Assembly (NCBI GenBank): GCA_020721965.1
Contig: DYLS01000013.1
Location: 1-56,121 of the forward strand
Origin: Blastopirellula marina
GTDB taxonomy: Bacteria; Planctomycetota; Planctomycetia; Pirellulales; Thermoguttaceae
Reading direction: 5' to 3'
Length of the DNA: 56,121 bases
Positions 15,938 through 25,266 of the stretch are shown here, in pieces. The notes beneath the pieces are model-generated. The model did no database searches, was not told the DNA's origin, and worked only from the letters and a program-made list of their open reading frames with translations. Position numbers and translations under genes: made by a program. Positions within the stretch are counted from its first letter, which is position 1, and each line of letters opens with the position of its first letter.

Positions 15938-18538
15938 ATGGCCGTAACCAAAGGCAAGGGTGTTCAGGGCCTCTTGGCGGATAACTGGGAAAAGATCGTC
16001 TTGGCCGTGGTCGTTCTGCTGGCCTTGGGGCTGGTAGGCCTGTCGGTCACTCGCACCAAGGGGGTGGATCTGACTCCGGAGCAGTTGGTCACATTGGCCT
16101 CTCAAGCGGAGCAGAATTATCAGGGGACGGAGCCGACACCGACGCGGGATGTGGTGGGCTACTCGGCGATCGCCGCCCGAATCAAGGAGTCGGTTTCCTC
16201 GACGGGCTACCAACTGGTGGCGCCATTCGATCCGCCGCTGTTTGCCCAGCTCGAAAAGCGAGGTCAGCCGGAGATCTTTCGGGTCCGCGATTTGAGGGCT
16301 AGTGCGGGGCACGGGGCGGTGGCGGGTGCCGATCCTAACTCCCGGCCTACCACCGCCGGCGGCCATCCCGGAGCCGTAGGCCCGTCGGGCTATGGTCCCA
16401 CGGGGCCTGTCGGCGCACCCCCCATGCCGATCAGCACGGGCGAAAGCCCCTATAGCTCGGAATACGGCAGTGAATACGCATCCGCTGGTGAATCGGCTTA
16501 TGGCATGGCTGGTTATGGGGGATACTCCGGGGGCGTCACTCACGGCCGACGCTGGGTTGTCGTTACGGGCCTGATCGACTGGGAAAAGCAGGTTCAGGCC
16601 TTCCGTGACGTATTTCAGAACGCGGTTCGCGTGCCGGGCGTGGCGGGTGGGGCGTCCTCCACGATGGGCTATGGAGCCGCCATGCCCACGGGCTATCCCG
16701 GCGGCGGGTACGGAAGCGAGTACGAAAGCGAAGGTGCCGGTTATCCCGGCGGATCGGGGTATCCTGGCTATGGTACGGGCATGGCAGGATATGGCACCTC
16801 CTCCACGGCCGTCGGGGAACGGCCACAGTACGTTTATTACAACATCGAGCGGGCTGAGGTGAGCGATGACGATCAGGCCGTCGATGCCCTTAAGTGGGAG
16901 GCGATCAATGCCCGAGTCCGTTGGGCCGAGGCCGTTCGGATGCAGCGCGATCCTTTCAACTACGTCAATCCAGAGTATGTGATGTCGCCCGGCCAGGTTC
17001 CTTTGACGTGGCCCCTGGCGCAGCTTGCCGCGGGCGATACCTGGGGGCCGGAGGTCGCGCACGACCCCGATATCCCCTTCGTAGAGCGGCCACGAACCGG
17101 CATGGGCGGCATGTACGGCGGCTATGGCGGCTATGAGATGTACGGTGGCGGCATGATGGGGCCGGGCGGCCCAATGGGGTCGGGCGGTCCCATGCCCACG
17201 ATGCTGCCTCAGCAGCCGACCGCTCCAGGTGCTGCCGGTCCGGGGCAACCTGGGATGGCTCCGCAGGCGCCTCAGCCCGAGGTCCCGGATGCCCCGATTG
17301 ATCCAACACAGATGCGGCCCGGCGCGCCCGGTATGATGCCGGGCTATGGCGCGGCGCCGTACGGGGCCCCGGGGCCGTATGGTACGCCGGGCTACATGGG
17401 CGAGGAGGCGGCCGGAGGGTATGGCTACGGATACGGTGCCCCCAGCGGGGCCTTACCCTTGCAGACTGTGATGAAGGAGGCCCCCTTCAAATTGTTCCGC
17501 TTCGTCGACTACCAAGTCGAACCGGGCAAAAAATATCGTTACCGCGTTCGCCTGTATTTGACAAATCCAAATTACCGGCTGCCAGCGCAATACTTGCAGG
17601 ATGAATCCTATGCTCGCGAAGCCTTTTTAATCACCCAATGGAGTGAGGCGAGCAATCTGGTTCGAGTTCCGGCGGATGTCAGCATCCTGGCCGGACCGGC
17701 GAAACCAGGCCGCATTCCCACCTCTGATCCCAAGGCGACGTTGGGCGTCACCGTATTTCAACCGGGGAGCGGCATCAAGAAGTTCCAGGAGTTCCCCGAT
17801 CTTATCCGTGGCACGGTAGTCGATTTTACCGCGGAGGAAGCCAAGAAGTTGGCGCCTCCCAAGAAGGAAACGAAGGAAACCGCAACAGCGGCGACGCCAT
17901 ATCCGTCTGAGGAGATGTACGGCGAGGGCTACGAAGGGGCCATGCCTGGCGGTGGTCGGCGACGCGGCCGAACGCCCGGCGGTTCCGCAGCCGGGTCGTC
18001 GCCGGAGTCCATCGTGGGATCCGATTCCATGATGCCCCCAGGTTTTGGAGGAGAAAGTCCTTATGGGGGAATGGGTTATGGCCCGACCGGCTTGGCCGCC
18101 GACAAGCCGAAACCGGAACTGGATTTCTTTTCGCGGATGATGATTTTGGACATTTCAGGCGGCGAGACCTTGCCGACCAAAGATACCTTCCCGGCATCCG
18201 TCGTGCTCTTGGATCCGGAGGGAAACCTCATCGTGCGGGATGAGATCGCGGATGAAACCGAGTTCAAGCGTTTCTCGGAACCGCAGACGCCGTTCGGCGG
18301 GATGTACGGGACGTCGATGGGTCCCGGCGGCTACGAAAGTGAGTATAGTAGCGAGTACCAATCGTATATGTCCGAGGAGGCAGCGGGCGGCAGAACCTCC
18401 GGCAGGAATACCCGGGGGACCAGGGGAACGCGGGGGTCCCGGACATCACAGCCTCCGGGGGTATATCCAGGTGCGTCGGGCCCGCCACCGGGCTATCCTG
18501 GAACGGCCCCTGCCCGCGGCGGTCGCCGAGGCTCTTGA
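15938..18538 (+). CDS. Membrane-anchored protein with Gly/Tyr-rich segments, third gene of the PilM operon
   Basis: 866 residues. A short cytoplasmic start, one membrane segment (about 22-42) and a large periplasmic part. Gly/Tyr/Ser-rich tracts occur at about 167-195, 243-286, 388-420, 467-505 and 786-818, with SEYGSEY and YGGYGG motifs. A more ordered region (about 505-680, with KYRYRVRLYLTNP) separates them, and the C-terminus is Arg/Gly/Thr-rich (RGTRGTRGSR). It shares this style with the two preceding genes and not with the rest of the window. CGAGGAATGAGCC precedes the ATG. No known family was recognised. Confidence 0.7.
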   Translation: MAVTKGKGVQGLLADNWEKIVLAVVVLLALGLVGLSVTRTKGVDLTPEQLVTLASQAEQNYQGTEPTPTRDVVGYSAIAARIKESVSSTGYQLVAPFDPPLFAQLEKRGQPEIFRVRDLRASAGHGAVAGADPNSRPTTAGGHPGAVGPSGYGPTGPVGAPPMPISTGESPYSSEYGSEYASAGESAYGMAGYGGYSGGVTHGRRWVVVTGLIDWEKQVQAFRDVFQNAVRVPGVAGGASSTMGYGAAMPTGYPGGGYGSEYESEGAGYPGGSGYPGYGTGMAGYGTSSTAVGERPQYVYYNIERAEVSDDDQAVDALKWEAINARVRWAEAVRMQRDPFNYVNPEYVMSPGQVPLTWPLAQLAAGDTWGPEVAHDPDIPFVERPRTGMGGMYGGYGGYEMYGGGMMGPGGPMGSGGPMPTMLPQQPTAPGAAGPGQPGMAPQAPQPEVPDAPIDPTQMRPGAPGMMPGYGAAPYGAPGPYGTPGYMGEEAAGGYGYGYGAPSGALPLQTVMKEAPFKLFRFVDYQVEPGKKYRYRVRLYLTNPNYRLPAQYLQDESYAREAFLITQWSEASNLVRVPADVSILAGPAKPGRIPTSDPKATLGVTVFQPGSGIKKFQEFPDLIRGTVVDFTAEEAKKLAPPKKETKETATAATPYPSEEMYGEGYEGAMPGGGRRRGRTPGGSAAGSSPESIVGSDSMMPPGFGGESPYGGMGYGPTGLAADKPKPELDFFSRMMILDISGGETLPTKDTFPASVVLLDPEGNLIVRDEIADETEFKRFSEPQTPFGGMYGTSMGPGGYESEYSSEYQSYMSEEAAGGRTSGRNTRGTRGTRGSRTSQPPGVYPGASGPPPGYPGTAPARGGRRGS

Positions 18539-19282
18539 TCCCGTGGCACGCCGCATCGGTTGGAGGGCAAGATTCGTGGTGGTTTTGCCTTGCCAGCCGA
18601 AACGGTACCGCGCGGAAGCATCGCTATCTTATCGATCAACGGTGGCCGGGTCGAAGGCGACTCGGCCACTTTACTTTGCGCCGGCGGCTTGGCAGACGCG
18701 ACAGGTTGGTGTCTTGAACGCGTCTTTTTAGCTGCGCCGCTGGTTTAGCCGCTGGTTTATGATGTATCTGGACTCTTGCAAACGGTTCGCTCCCGCTCTG
18801 AGAGAGGGCGACAAACTGTAGCTCTGGGTAATTCAGAAAAACAAGGGAGGCTGTTTTCGCAGTAAACTGCCGTCGTTCTCCAATCCCGCGAGGGGAAAGC
18901 GGAGCTTATAAACCGAATTTGCAAAAGTCCAGATGTATCTGCTTTCCGGGGGACCATGCAAGAAAGATCATCTTCTCTGTCAGGCTTCTTAGGGATAGAA
19001 TCAGTCGCGGCGGAGGTACAAGGTCGACGGCAAAGGCACAAGGATGCGGCGAATGCACAAGGACGGCACACGAGGCCGACAGTGGAGAGCCAGACCCGGC
19101 GACTGAAGCTCTAGGAGGGCAAAGGGGACACGGGGACGGCAATGGCGGATGCGTGGGTGACGTCCGCGAACGGGCTGGTTGGGAATGTTCGGCCTGGCGG
19201 GTGGGAGCGTTTTGTAACCCGAGGGGGCCTCTGATCCTCTATCGCGATATGTCCATGTTTGGTCCAAGGGGAAATAGACGTT
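18539..19282. other. Intergenic region between the PilM operon and the efflux genes
   Basis: Short open frames in this stretch have no supported start or family resemblance. No terminator with a T-run and no copy of repeat families A, B or C was seen. It presumably contains the promoter for the efflux pair. Confidence 0.4.
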
Positions 19283-20464
19283 ATGAAAATCTCCGGATTG
19301 TTCAAATGGATGAGAAAAATCGTCCCTTTTCTTGTGGGGGTCGTCGTGCTGGTGGTCGTGATCTTGTGGTTGTCGGGCTTTCTGAACGAGACAGTCCCGC
19401 CCGGCCAAAGCGAGGTTAGCGCGGCGAAATGGGATCCTGCTTCCGAGGTTGCGGAGCCGGTGGACGTCATTCGCAAGCCGGTGATCGAGGAGGCGGTGGG
19501 GACGGTTCGGGCGGCGGATCGCACGACCATTTCCAGCAGGATCATGTCCACGATCGTGAAGATGCATGTGCGTGCGGGGAGCGAAGTCTCGCCTGGCGAC
19601 GTGCTGATCGAGCTGGATCGCGCGGCGATAGAGCGGCAGTTGAGCCAGGCCCAGGCCTCGCTGGCTTCGGCCGAGGCTGCTGTGAAGCAGGCCCAGGACG
19701 ATTACGATCGCGCGGTTCGTCTGCGACAACAGAATCCGGGGGCGTTGAGCGAGCAGCAATTCAACGAGTTCAAGACACGCCTGGATCAGGCCAAGGCTAA
19801 CGTCGAAAAGGCCCAACAGGCCGTGGGTGAGATTCAAGTCAACTTGTCGTACTGCACGATCACCGCCACGCGGAAGGGGAAGATCGTGGATCGGCTGGCG
19901 GAGGAGGGAGACACGGTTTCGCCGGGTGTGCCTCTTCTGACCCTTTACGATCCGGCGACGCTCCGGTTGGAGGTGCCCATCATCGAAGGGCTGGCGACGC
20001 GTCTGGCGATCGGGGACCACGTGCGCGTGTACATCGATGCCTTGGACCGCGAGCTGGAAGGGACGGTGGACGAGAAGGTCCCGCAAGCGGACTCAGCCAG
20101 CCGCACGGTGTTGGTGAAGATCGCGCTTCCAGAGACGCCTGGCCTGGTGGAGGGGATGTTCGGCCGCGTGAGGCTGGAAACCGCCGTGCGAGACCATTTG
20201 TGCATCCCCGTGGCAGCCATCCGGCGGGTCGGCCAGTTGGAGTTCGTGGATGTGGTCCGCGAGGATGGGACCAAGGAACGCCGCTTGATTCAAACAGGAC
20301 GGCTCGGCCGGCCGGGGCACACGGAAGTGCTCAGCGGGGTCCGCGCCGGCGAAAAGGTGGCCGTGCCGAATGGCGCCAACAGCCGGGCGTGCGACATCAT
20401 CTCCCGTGCGGTTGCCCCGGAAGACAAGCCGTCGGATACCGCTGCCCCGAATGCCCAACCATAG
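19283..20464 (+). CDS. RND efflux periplasmic adaptor (HlyD/AcrA family)
   Basis: 393 residues from the ATG at 19283, chosen over an in-frame TTG at 19259 because AAGGGGAA lies 9 bases upstream of the ATG. The adaptor links an inner-membrane RND pump to an outer-membrane channel. A membrane anchor (about 8-33) is followed by a barrel-sandwich half (GTVRAADRTTISSRI, then GSEVSPGDVLIELD), an alpha-hairpin with Ala/Gln heptads, the second lipoyl half (GKIVDRLAEEGDTVSPG) and a membrane-proximal domain. It has no lipobox. The pump gene follows after 182 bases. No outer-membrane factor is in the window. Confidence 0.9.
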   Translation: MKISGLFKWMRKIVPFLVGVVVLVVVILWLSGFLNETVPPGQSEVSAAKWDPASEVAEPVDVIRKPVIEEAVGTVRAADRTTISSRIMSTIVKMHVRAGSEVSPGDVLIELDRAAIERQLSQAQASLASAEAAVKQAQDDYDRAVRLRQQNPGALSEQQFNEFKTRLDQAKANVEKAQQAVGEIQVNLSYCTITATRKGKIVDRLAEEGDTVSPGVPLLTLYDPATLRLEVPIIEGLATRLAIGDHVRVYIDALDRELEGTVDEKVPQADSASRTVLVKIALPETPGLVEGMFGRVRLETAVRDHLCIPVAAIRRVGQLEFVDVVREDGTKERRLIQTGRLGRPGHTEVLSGVRAGEKVAVPNGANSRACDIISRAVAPEDKPSDTAAPNAQP

Positions 20465-20646
20465 CGGCTATCCTGTCGATCTCCAGGCGATTCAGCCGTG
20501 GGACTGGGTTGGGGAAGAGATGGATCGACAACGAAAACCTCTGGTGAGTGAGGGCGGCAGATTGCCAGGATCGGGCTGCCAGGCTTTGCGAGGCCGATGC
20601 CGCGTTCGCCTCTGGTGAACCAAGCTTCCGCAAGGAGAATACAACC

Positions 20647-23600
20647 GTGACGGATTCCGCGCAAAAAGTTCCGTTTCTGACGCGAATCGTGGATGTCTTC
20701 CTCCGCGGCGACTCCGCCATCATGCTGACTGTGGTGTCGCTGCTCTTGGGGCTAGGTGCTCTTTTCATTACTCCTCGGGAGGAGGAGCCGCAGATCGTAG
20801 TGCCGATTTCCGACATCTTCGTGTCCGCACCGGGGCTGTCGGCCGAACAGGTCGAGCGCCAGATCACCAGCCAGTTGGAGCGAATCGTTTATCAGATCGA
20901 CGGCGTGGAGTATGTGTATTCGATGTCGCGACCGGGGCAGGCCATTTTGACCGTCCGGTTCTACGTTGGCGAGGACCGCGAAGACTCGCTTGTCAAGTTG
21001 TTCACGAAGGTTTCTGCGTACATCGACGAAACGCCGGCAGGCGTCAATGCCTGGGTCATCAAGCCCGTTGAGATCGACGACGTGCCGATCGTGACGCTGA
21101 CGTTGTGGTCGGACCGGAAAGGCATCAACGATTATGAATTGCGGCGTTTGGCGGAGCAAGCCCAAGATGCGCTGAAGGCCGTCCCGAACACGAATCGGGT
21201 GACCGTGGTGGGTGGTCGGCCCCGGCGGATTCGCGTGGAAGTCGATCCCATTCGATTGGCGGCGCGGAGCACCTCGGCTCTGGCGGTGGCGCAGGCGCTG
21301 CGGGCGGGGAACATCAATCTCCCGGCGGGGAAGTTCGAGCAGCAAAACACGGAATTCACGGTGGATGCCGGTACCTTCGTCCGCGATGCCCTGGAGCTGG
21401 AGAACCTCGTGGTGAATGTGGCGGGCGGCCGTCCCGTCTATTTGAAGGACGTAGCCGACGTGATCGACGGCCCGGACGAGGCCACGTCCTACACGTGGAT
21501 CGGATTCGGTCCGGCCTGCTTGGACAGCCGGCTACCCCGGGATCACGTGACCGCCGAACAGCTCCAGGCCCATCCGAGTCGGGCGTTGGCGGACATGTAT
21601 CCGGCCGTCACCATCTCCGTGGCCAAGCAGAAGGGAAGTAACGCGGTTTGGGTGGCCCAGGCCGTCGAAAAGCGGATGGAAGAATTGGCCGGGACGGTGC
21701 TGCCGTCGGGCGTTTACTACCGCATCACCCGCGATTATGGCGAGACCGCCGACGAAAAGGTGAACGAATTGGTGGAAGGCTTGGCAGTGGCCGTGCTGAC
21801 CGTCATCGGTTTGATCTGGCTGACGATTGGTTGGCGGGCGGCCGTGGTCATCGCCCTAGCCGTGCCAATCTGCTACAGCATCACGCTGTTCATCAACTAC
21901 ATGGTCGGCTATACGATCAACCGGGTGACACTGTTCGCCCTGATCTTGGCCTTGGGGCTGTTAGTGGACGACCCCATCACCGACGTGGAGAACATTGCGC
22001 GATATTTCGCGATGAAGGTATTGCCGCCGCGGGAATCGGTGCTTCATGCCGTGCAAGAGGTGCGGCCAGCTCTGGTGATGTCCACGTTGGCGATCGTGGC
22101 CAGTTTCGCCCCCATGGCCTTCATCACCGGCATGATGGGCCCGTACATGGCGCCGATGGCCCTGAATGTCCCGGTGACGCTGTTGGCGTCCTTGCTGGTT
22201 TCCTTGGTGATCACGCCCTGGATGGCGATGTATGCGTTGCGTGGTGCCGCGGTGTCGGGCCACGATGAGGCGGGCTTCGACGTCACGCAAAGTCCTCTCT
22301 ACCATTTCAGCCGCGGCTTCTTCTGGCCCATTTTGCACTATCGCGCCGTGGCTTGGGGCGTGGTGCTGATCACCGCCGGGCTGTTTGTGGGTTCCTTGCT
22401 TTTGCCCGGTTGGCGCGTGGTCCCGCTGAAGATGCTGCCCTATGACAATAAGAACGAATTTCAAGTGGTGATCGACATGCCGGAAGTCGCCACCCTGGAG
22501 ACGACCGACGGGGTGGCACGACGGGTTGGCGAGTACCTGGCCTCGCTCCGGGAGGTGCGGGACTACGAAATCTACACGGGGCTTTCCTCGCCGATGGATT
22601 TCAACGGCCTGGTGCGGCACTATTTTTTGCGGCAAGGGAGCAATGTCGCGGATATTCGGGTCAATCTGTTGCACAAGGATCATCGTGCCCAGCAATCGCA
22701 TGAACTGATCCTGCGGATCCGCAACGATATTGCAGCAATCGCTCGCCAGACGGGGGCCAATATCAAATTGGTGGAGGTTCCGCCGGGCCCGCCTGTCATC
22801 TCGACGATTACCGCCGAGGTCTATGGCCCGCCGGACGCCTGTTACGACCGGTTGATCGAAGTGGCGAAGCAAGTCGAAGCCCGAATGCTGCGAGAGCCGG
22901 GGGTGGTGGACGTGGATACCAGCGCGGAGGCTGACCAGCCCAAGCTGATCTTTGAGACCGATCAGCCCAAGGCGGCGTTGTCGGGAGTGACGAAGCAGGA
23001 CGTTGCCCAAGTGCTGCAACTGGCGCTGTCGGGCTACCCTGCGACCCAACTGCAAATCCCTTCCGAGGTCAATCCCCTGCAAGTCGTCCTCCGCTTGCGG
23101 CGATCCGAGCGGTCCTCGGAGGACGATCTGAAAGCGATGTACGTCCCCGGCCGCGGTGGGCAGATGGTGCAATTGGGCGCGATCGGCAATTTCACGTCCC
23201 TTTACCCGGACGGGAGGCCGATCTATGAAGACAAGACGATTTACCGGAAAAACTTAAGACGCGTGGTCTATGTGTTTGGCGAAGTGGCCGGTCGGCCCCC
23301 CGCGGACGCCATCATCGACATGGAGATGGATCGCGTTTCGCCGGCCGCGCTAACTCATGGTGCTTCGGCAGCGACCTCCATTCGGCCAGTAGCCTCGCGA
23401 TCCTGGTTTCACCCCGGCGGCGGCGACCGCTGGGCCATACCCGACGGCTTTAAGGTGGTCTGGAACGGCGAGGGCGAATGGAAGATCACGTTGGATGTCT
23501 TTCGGGACCTGGGAATCGCATTCGGCGTGGCCCTGATCGTGATCTTCATTTTGCTGATGTTCGAGACGCAGTCCCGAGCGCTCCCCTTGATCATCATGTT

Positions 23601-24039
23601 GGCCATCCCGCTGACGATGATCGGCATCATGCCGGGCTTTCTGCTGCTCAACGCAATCGTCAATCGCCCGATCGCGGGGTTCCAAAACCCGGTCTTTTTC
23701 ACGGCCACGGCCATGATCGGCATGATCGGCCTGGCGGGTATCGTGGTCCGGAACTCCGTGGTGCTGATCGACTTCATCCATCACGGCTTGGCCGCTGGCT
23801 TTGACCTTCGCGAGGCCATCGTGCGGAGCGTAGCCGTGCGAATGCGGCCCATTTTTTTGACCTCGGGCACGACCTTGCTGGGCAACTGGGTTATTACCCT
23901 TGACCCGATCTTCTCCGGTCTGGCCTGGGCGATCATCTTTGGGATCTTTGCATCCACGCTGTTTACGGTGGTGGTGATTCCCACGGTGTATTGGCTGCTC
24001 TATGCCCGTAGCGGCGGCGCCGTGAAAACCTCGAATTAG
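20647..24039 (+). CDS. RND-family efflux pump permease (AcrB-like)
   Basis: 1130 residues from GTG at 20647, chosen because AAGGAG lies ten bases upstream; an earlier in-frame start at 20548 lacks a site. The protein has the RND plan of TM1, a large porter loop, TM2-7, a second loop and TM8-12. TM4 carries the proton-relay pair V-D441-D442 (GLLVDDPITDVENIARYF). The TM10-12 region includes GMIGLAGIVVRNSVVLIDF. Length is slightly above typical HAE pumps. Together with the adaptor before it, it would export a hydrophobic or toxic compound by proton antiport. The substrate cannot be read from sequence. Confidence 0.92.
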   Translation: MTDSAQKVPFLTRIVDVFLRGDSAIMLTVVSLLLGLGALFITPREEEPQIVVPISDIFVSAPGLSAEQVERQITSQLERIVYQIDGVEYVYSMSRPGQAILTVRFYVGEDREDSLVKLFTKVSAYIDETPAGVNAWVIKPVEIDDVPIVTLTLWSDRKGINDYELRRLAEQAQDALKAVPNTNRVTVVGGRPRRIRVEVDPIRLAARSTSALAVAQALRAGNINLPAGKFEQQNTEFTVDAGTFVRDALELENLVVNVAGGRPVYLKDVADVIDGPDEATSYTWIGFGPACLDSRLPRDHVTAEQLQAHPSRALADMYPAVTISVAKQKGSNAVWVAQAVEKRMEELAGTVLPSGVYYRITRDYGETADEKVNELVEGLAVAVLTVIGLIWLTIGWRAAVVIALAVPICYSITLFINYMVGYTINRVTLFALILALGLLVDDPITDVENIARYFAMKVLPPRESVLHAVQEVRPALVMSTLAIVASFAPMAFITGMMGPYMAPMALNVPVTLLASLLVSLVITPWMAMYALRGAAVSGHDEAGFDVTQSPLYHFSRGFFWPILHYRAVAWGVVLITAGLFVGSLLLPGWRVVPLKMLPYDNKNEFQVVIDMPEVATLETTDGVARRVGEYLASLREVRDYEIYTGLSSPMDFNGLVRHYFLRQGSNVADIRVNLLHKDHRAQQSHELILRIRNDIAAIARQTGANIKLVEVPPGPPVISTITAEVYGPPDACYDRLIEVAKQVEARMLREPGVVDVDTSAEADQPKLIFETDQPKAALSGVTKQDVAQVLQLALSGYPATQLQIPSEVNPLQVVLRLRRSERSSEDDLKAMYVPGRGGQMVQLGAIGNFTSLYPDGRPIYEDKTIYRKNLRRVVYVFGEVAGRPPADAIIDMEMDRVSPAALTHGASAATSIRPVASRSWFHPGGGDRWAIPDGFKVVWNGEGEWKITLDVFRDLGIAFGVALIVIFILLMFETQSRALPLIIMLAIPLTMIGIMPGFLLLNAIVNRPIAGFQNPVFFTATAMIGMIGLAGIVVRNSVVLIDFIHHGLAAGFDLREAIVRSVAVRMRPIFLTSGTTLLGNWVITLDPIFSGLAWAIIFGIFASTLFTVVVIPTVYWLLYARSGGAVKTSN

Positions 24040-24075
24040 GCTCGCCGGACGGCCTGATCGGAAGGTTATTCCATA

Positions 24076-24156
24076 CTACAGCGCAGAGTCCGCCGGATTG
24101 CGTGAATGGACCAGCATCCGTTGCGAATCGCCAAGCTCCATCAACCACAAGATGTG
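24076..24156 (-). repeat. Dispersed repeat family A, copy 2 (inverted, degenerate)
   Basis: Starts CTACAGCGCAGAGTCCGCC and ends near ACCACAAGATGT, the reverse complement of the right two thirds of the family A consensus. The interior has drifted more than in other copies. Confidence 0.65.
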
Positions 24157-24248
24157 TGGAGCCTCATGCAAATGACGCGGGGCGGAGTATTGTGCGAAGG
24201 GTGTTCAGCGAGGCCGGTGAAGGGAGGCGGGAGGGCGGCCGATGGCTG

Positions 24249-24563
24249 TCAGAAGGCCCCCCATTGCTTCCACCGACCGTGGTAGTCGGTGCTGCTGCCC
24301 CAATGGGGAACGGAGCGGTGCACGCCGAGGTCGCCCCAGCGAAATCGCGATGTTTCCCGAAAGACCGGATTGACCGGCGGGGGAAGGACGTACCAAGGTC
24401 GAGAACTCGGCGTCTGGCCATCGAGGACGAACCGCGATACTTGGGGCGGCGGTGCTTGGCTTCGCGGTTCACTGGCATGGGACAAGCAAGCGAGAGGCGT
24501 CGCCAAGGCTCCCGTGAGGAGGCTCGCGACAAACGCGGTTTGTAACAGGATCTTCTGTCGCAC
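24249..24563 (-). CDS. Small exported hypothetical protein
   Basis: 104 residues from a GTG start with only a weak GAAAAG site. The N-terminus is a clear signal peptide (about 1-31, cleavage near SHA-SE). The mature part is short, Pro/Arg/Trp-rich and ends in an aromatic Trp/His/Tyr-rich segment (FRWGDLGVHR to HGRWKQWG). Small exported proteins with such an aromatic Gly tail are something I associate with planctomycetes. No function is known to me. It is flanked by family A repeats. Confidence 0.6.
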   Translation of the reverse strand: MRQKILLQTAFVASLLTGALATPLACLSHASEPRSQAPPPQVSRFVLDGQTPSSRPWYVLPPPVNPVFRETSRFRWGDLGVHRSVPHWGSSTDYHGRWKQWGAF

Positions 24564-24752
24564 GGGCCAGTTCTTTTCGGAATGAAGCCCAAACTAAGCC
24601 CACCAACAAACAGCTTGTGCCGGCGGAAAAGCGGGCCGACGCTCCGCACGGAATGGGGCGGCGTTGGCACGCCCCAACCGGGTTGCATCGCTAGCGGGCC
24701 GAAGACCCGACATGTTCACCTCGCGGCAGGCTGAACGCACGACCGTGCGCTC

Positions 24753-24865
24753 GTGCTACTGCGCATGATTGTTTGCTTGGCTCACCATCTTGTAGCGATG
24801 GGGCGTACCGCATTGCAAGATATGCGGAGCACATCATGCAATCAGGCGGACTTTGCGCTGTAGGA
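24753..24865 (+). repeat. Dispersed repeat family A, copy 3
   Basis: A full-length copy reading GTGCTACTGCG, TTTGCTTGGCTCACCATCTT, GCAAGATATGCGGAGCACAT and CGGACTTTGCGCTGTAG. The ends form an imperfect inverted pair (CTAC.GCG with CGCTGTAG). Confidence 0.8.
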
Positions 24866-25111
24866 CGAGGCTCGCCCTTTCCCGACGGGGTGCTCTCCCA
24901 GAACCATTTTCGCGATTTTGCCGTTTCGCCATCCTCCTCGGCCTTTATCGGCAAAATCGGCAAATGCCTTGAGTTCGCCTTATCCGGCAGAGTTAGCAGA
25001 GCTGTTGGCCCGACCTGAAAAGCGTGCCAAGGCGTGACGAATCGGGACGTGATCCGCATTTTCCCAACCTATACTTTTAAGGTAGCTACAAGAAGAATTG
25101 GGCGGGAAGTA

Positions 25112-25215
25112 GTGCTACAGCGATGGGTTGTTCTCAACATCTTGTGGTGATGGGAAACCACGCATTGGAACGTATACTGGGCGCATCATGCAGGCACACG
25201 GACTTTGCGCGGTGG
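25112..25215 (+). repeat. Dispersed repeat family A, copy 4
   Basis: Starts GTGCTACAGCGATGGG and ends CGGACTTTGCGCGGTGG. It ends about 50 bases before the histidine-kinase start and is the closest relative of inverted copy 6 on the other side of that gene, with about 8 differences in 98 positions by hand alignment. Confidence 0.8.
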
Positions 25216-25266
25216 AAGTAGAAGGCTGTGGCCTGAAGGTAGTGAGGCCGCTGGGATCTGGGGCTG

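Noticed and set aside
24249-24563. Treating the small exported protein as a shadow frame
   Set aside because: A clear signal peptide and aromatic tail, with no competing gene on the other strand, favour a real gene; it is kept at moderate confidence.
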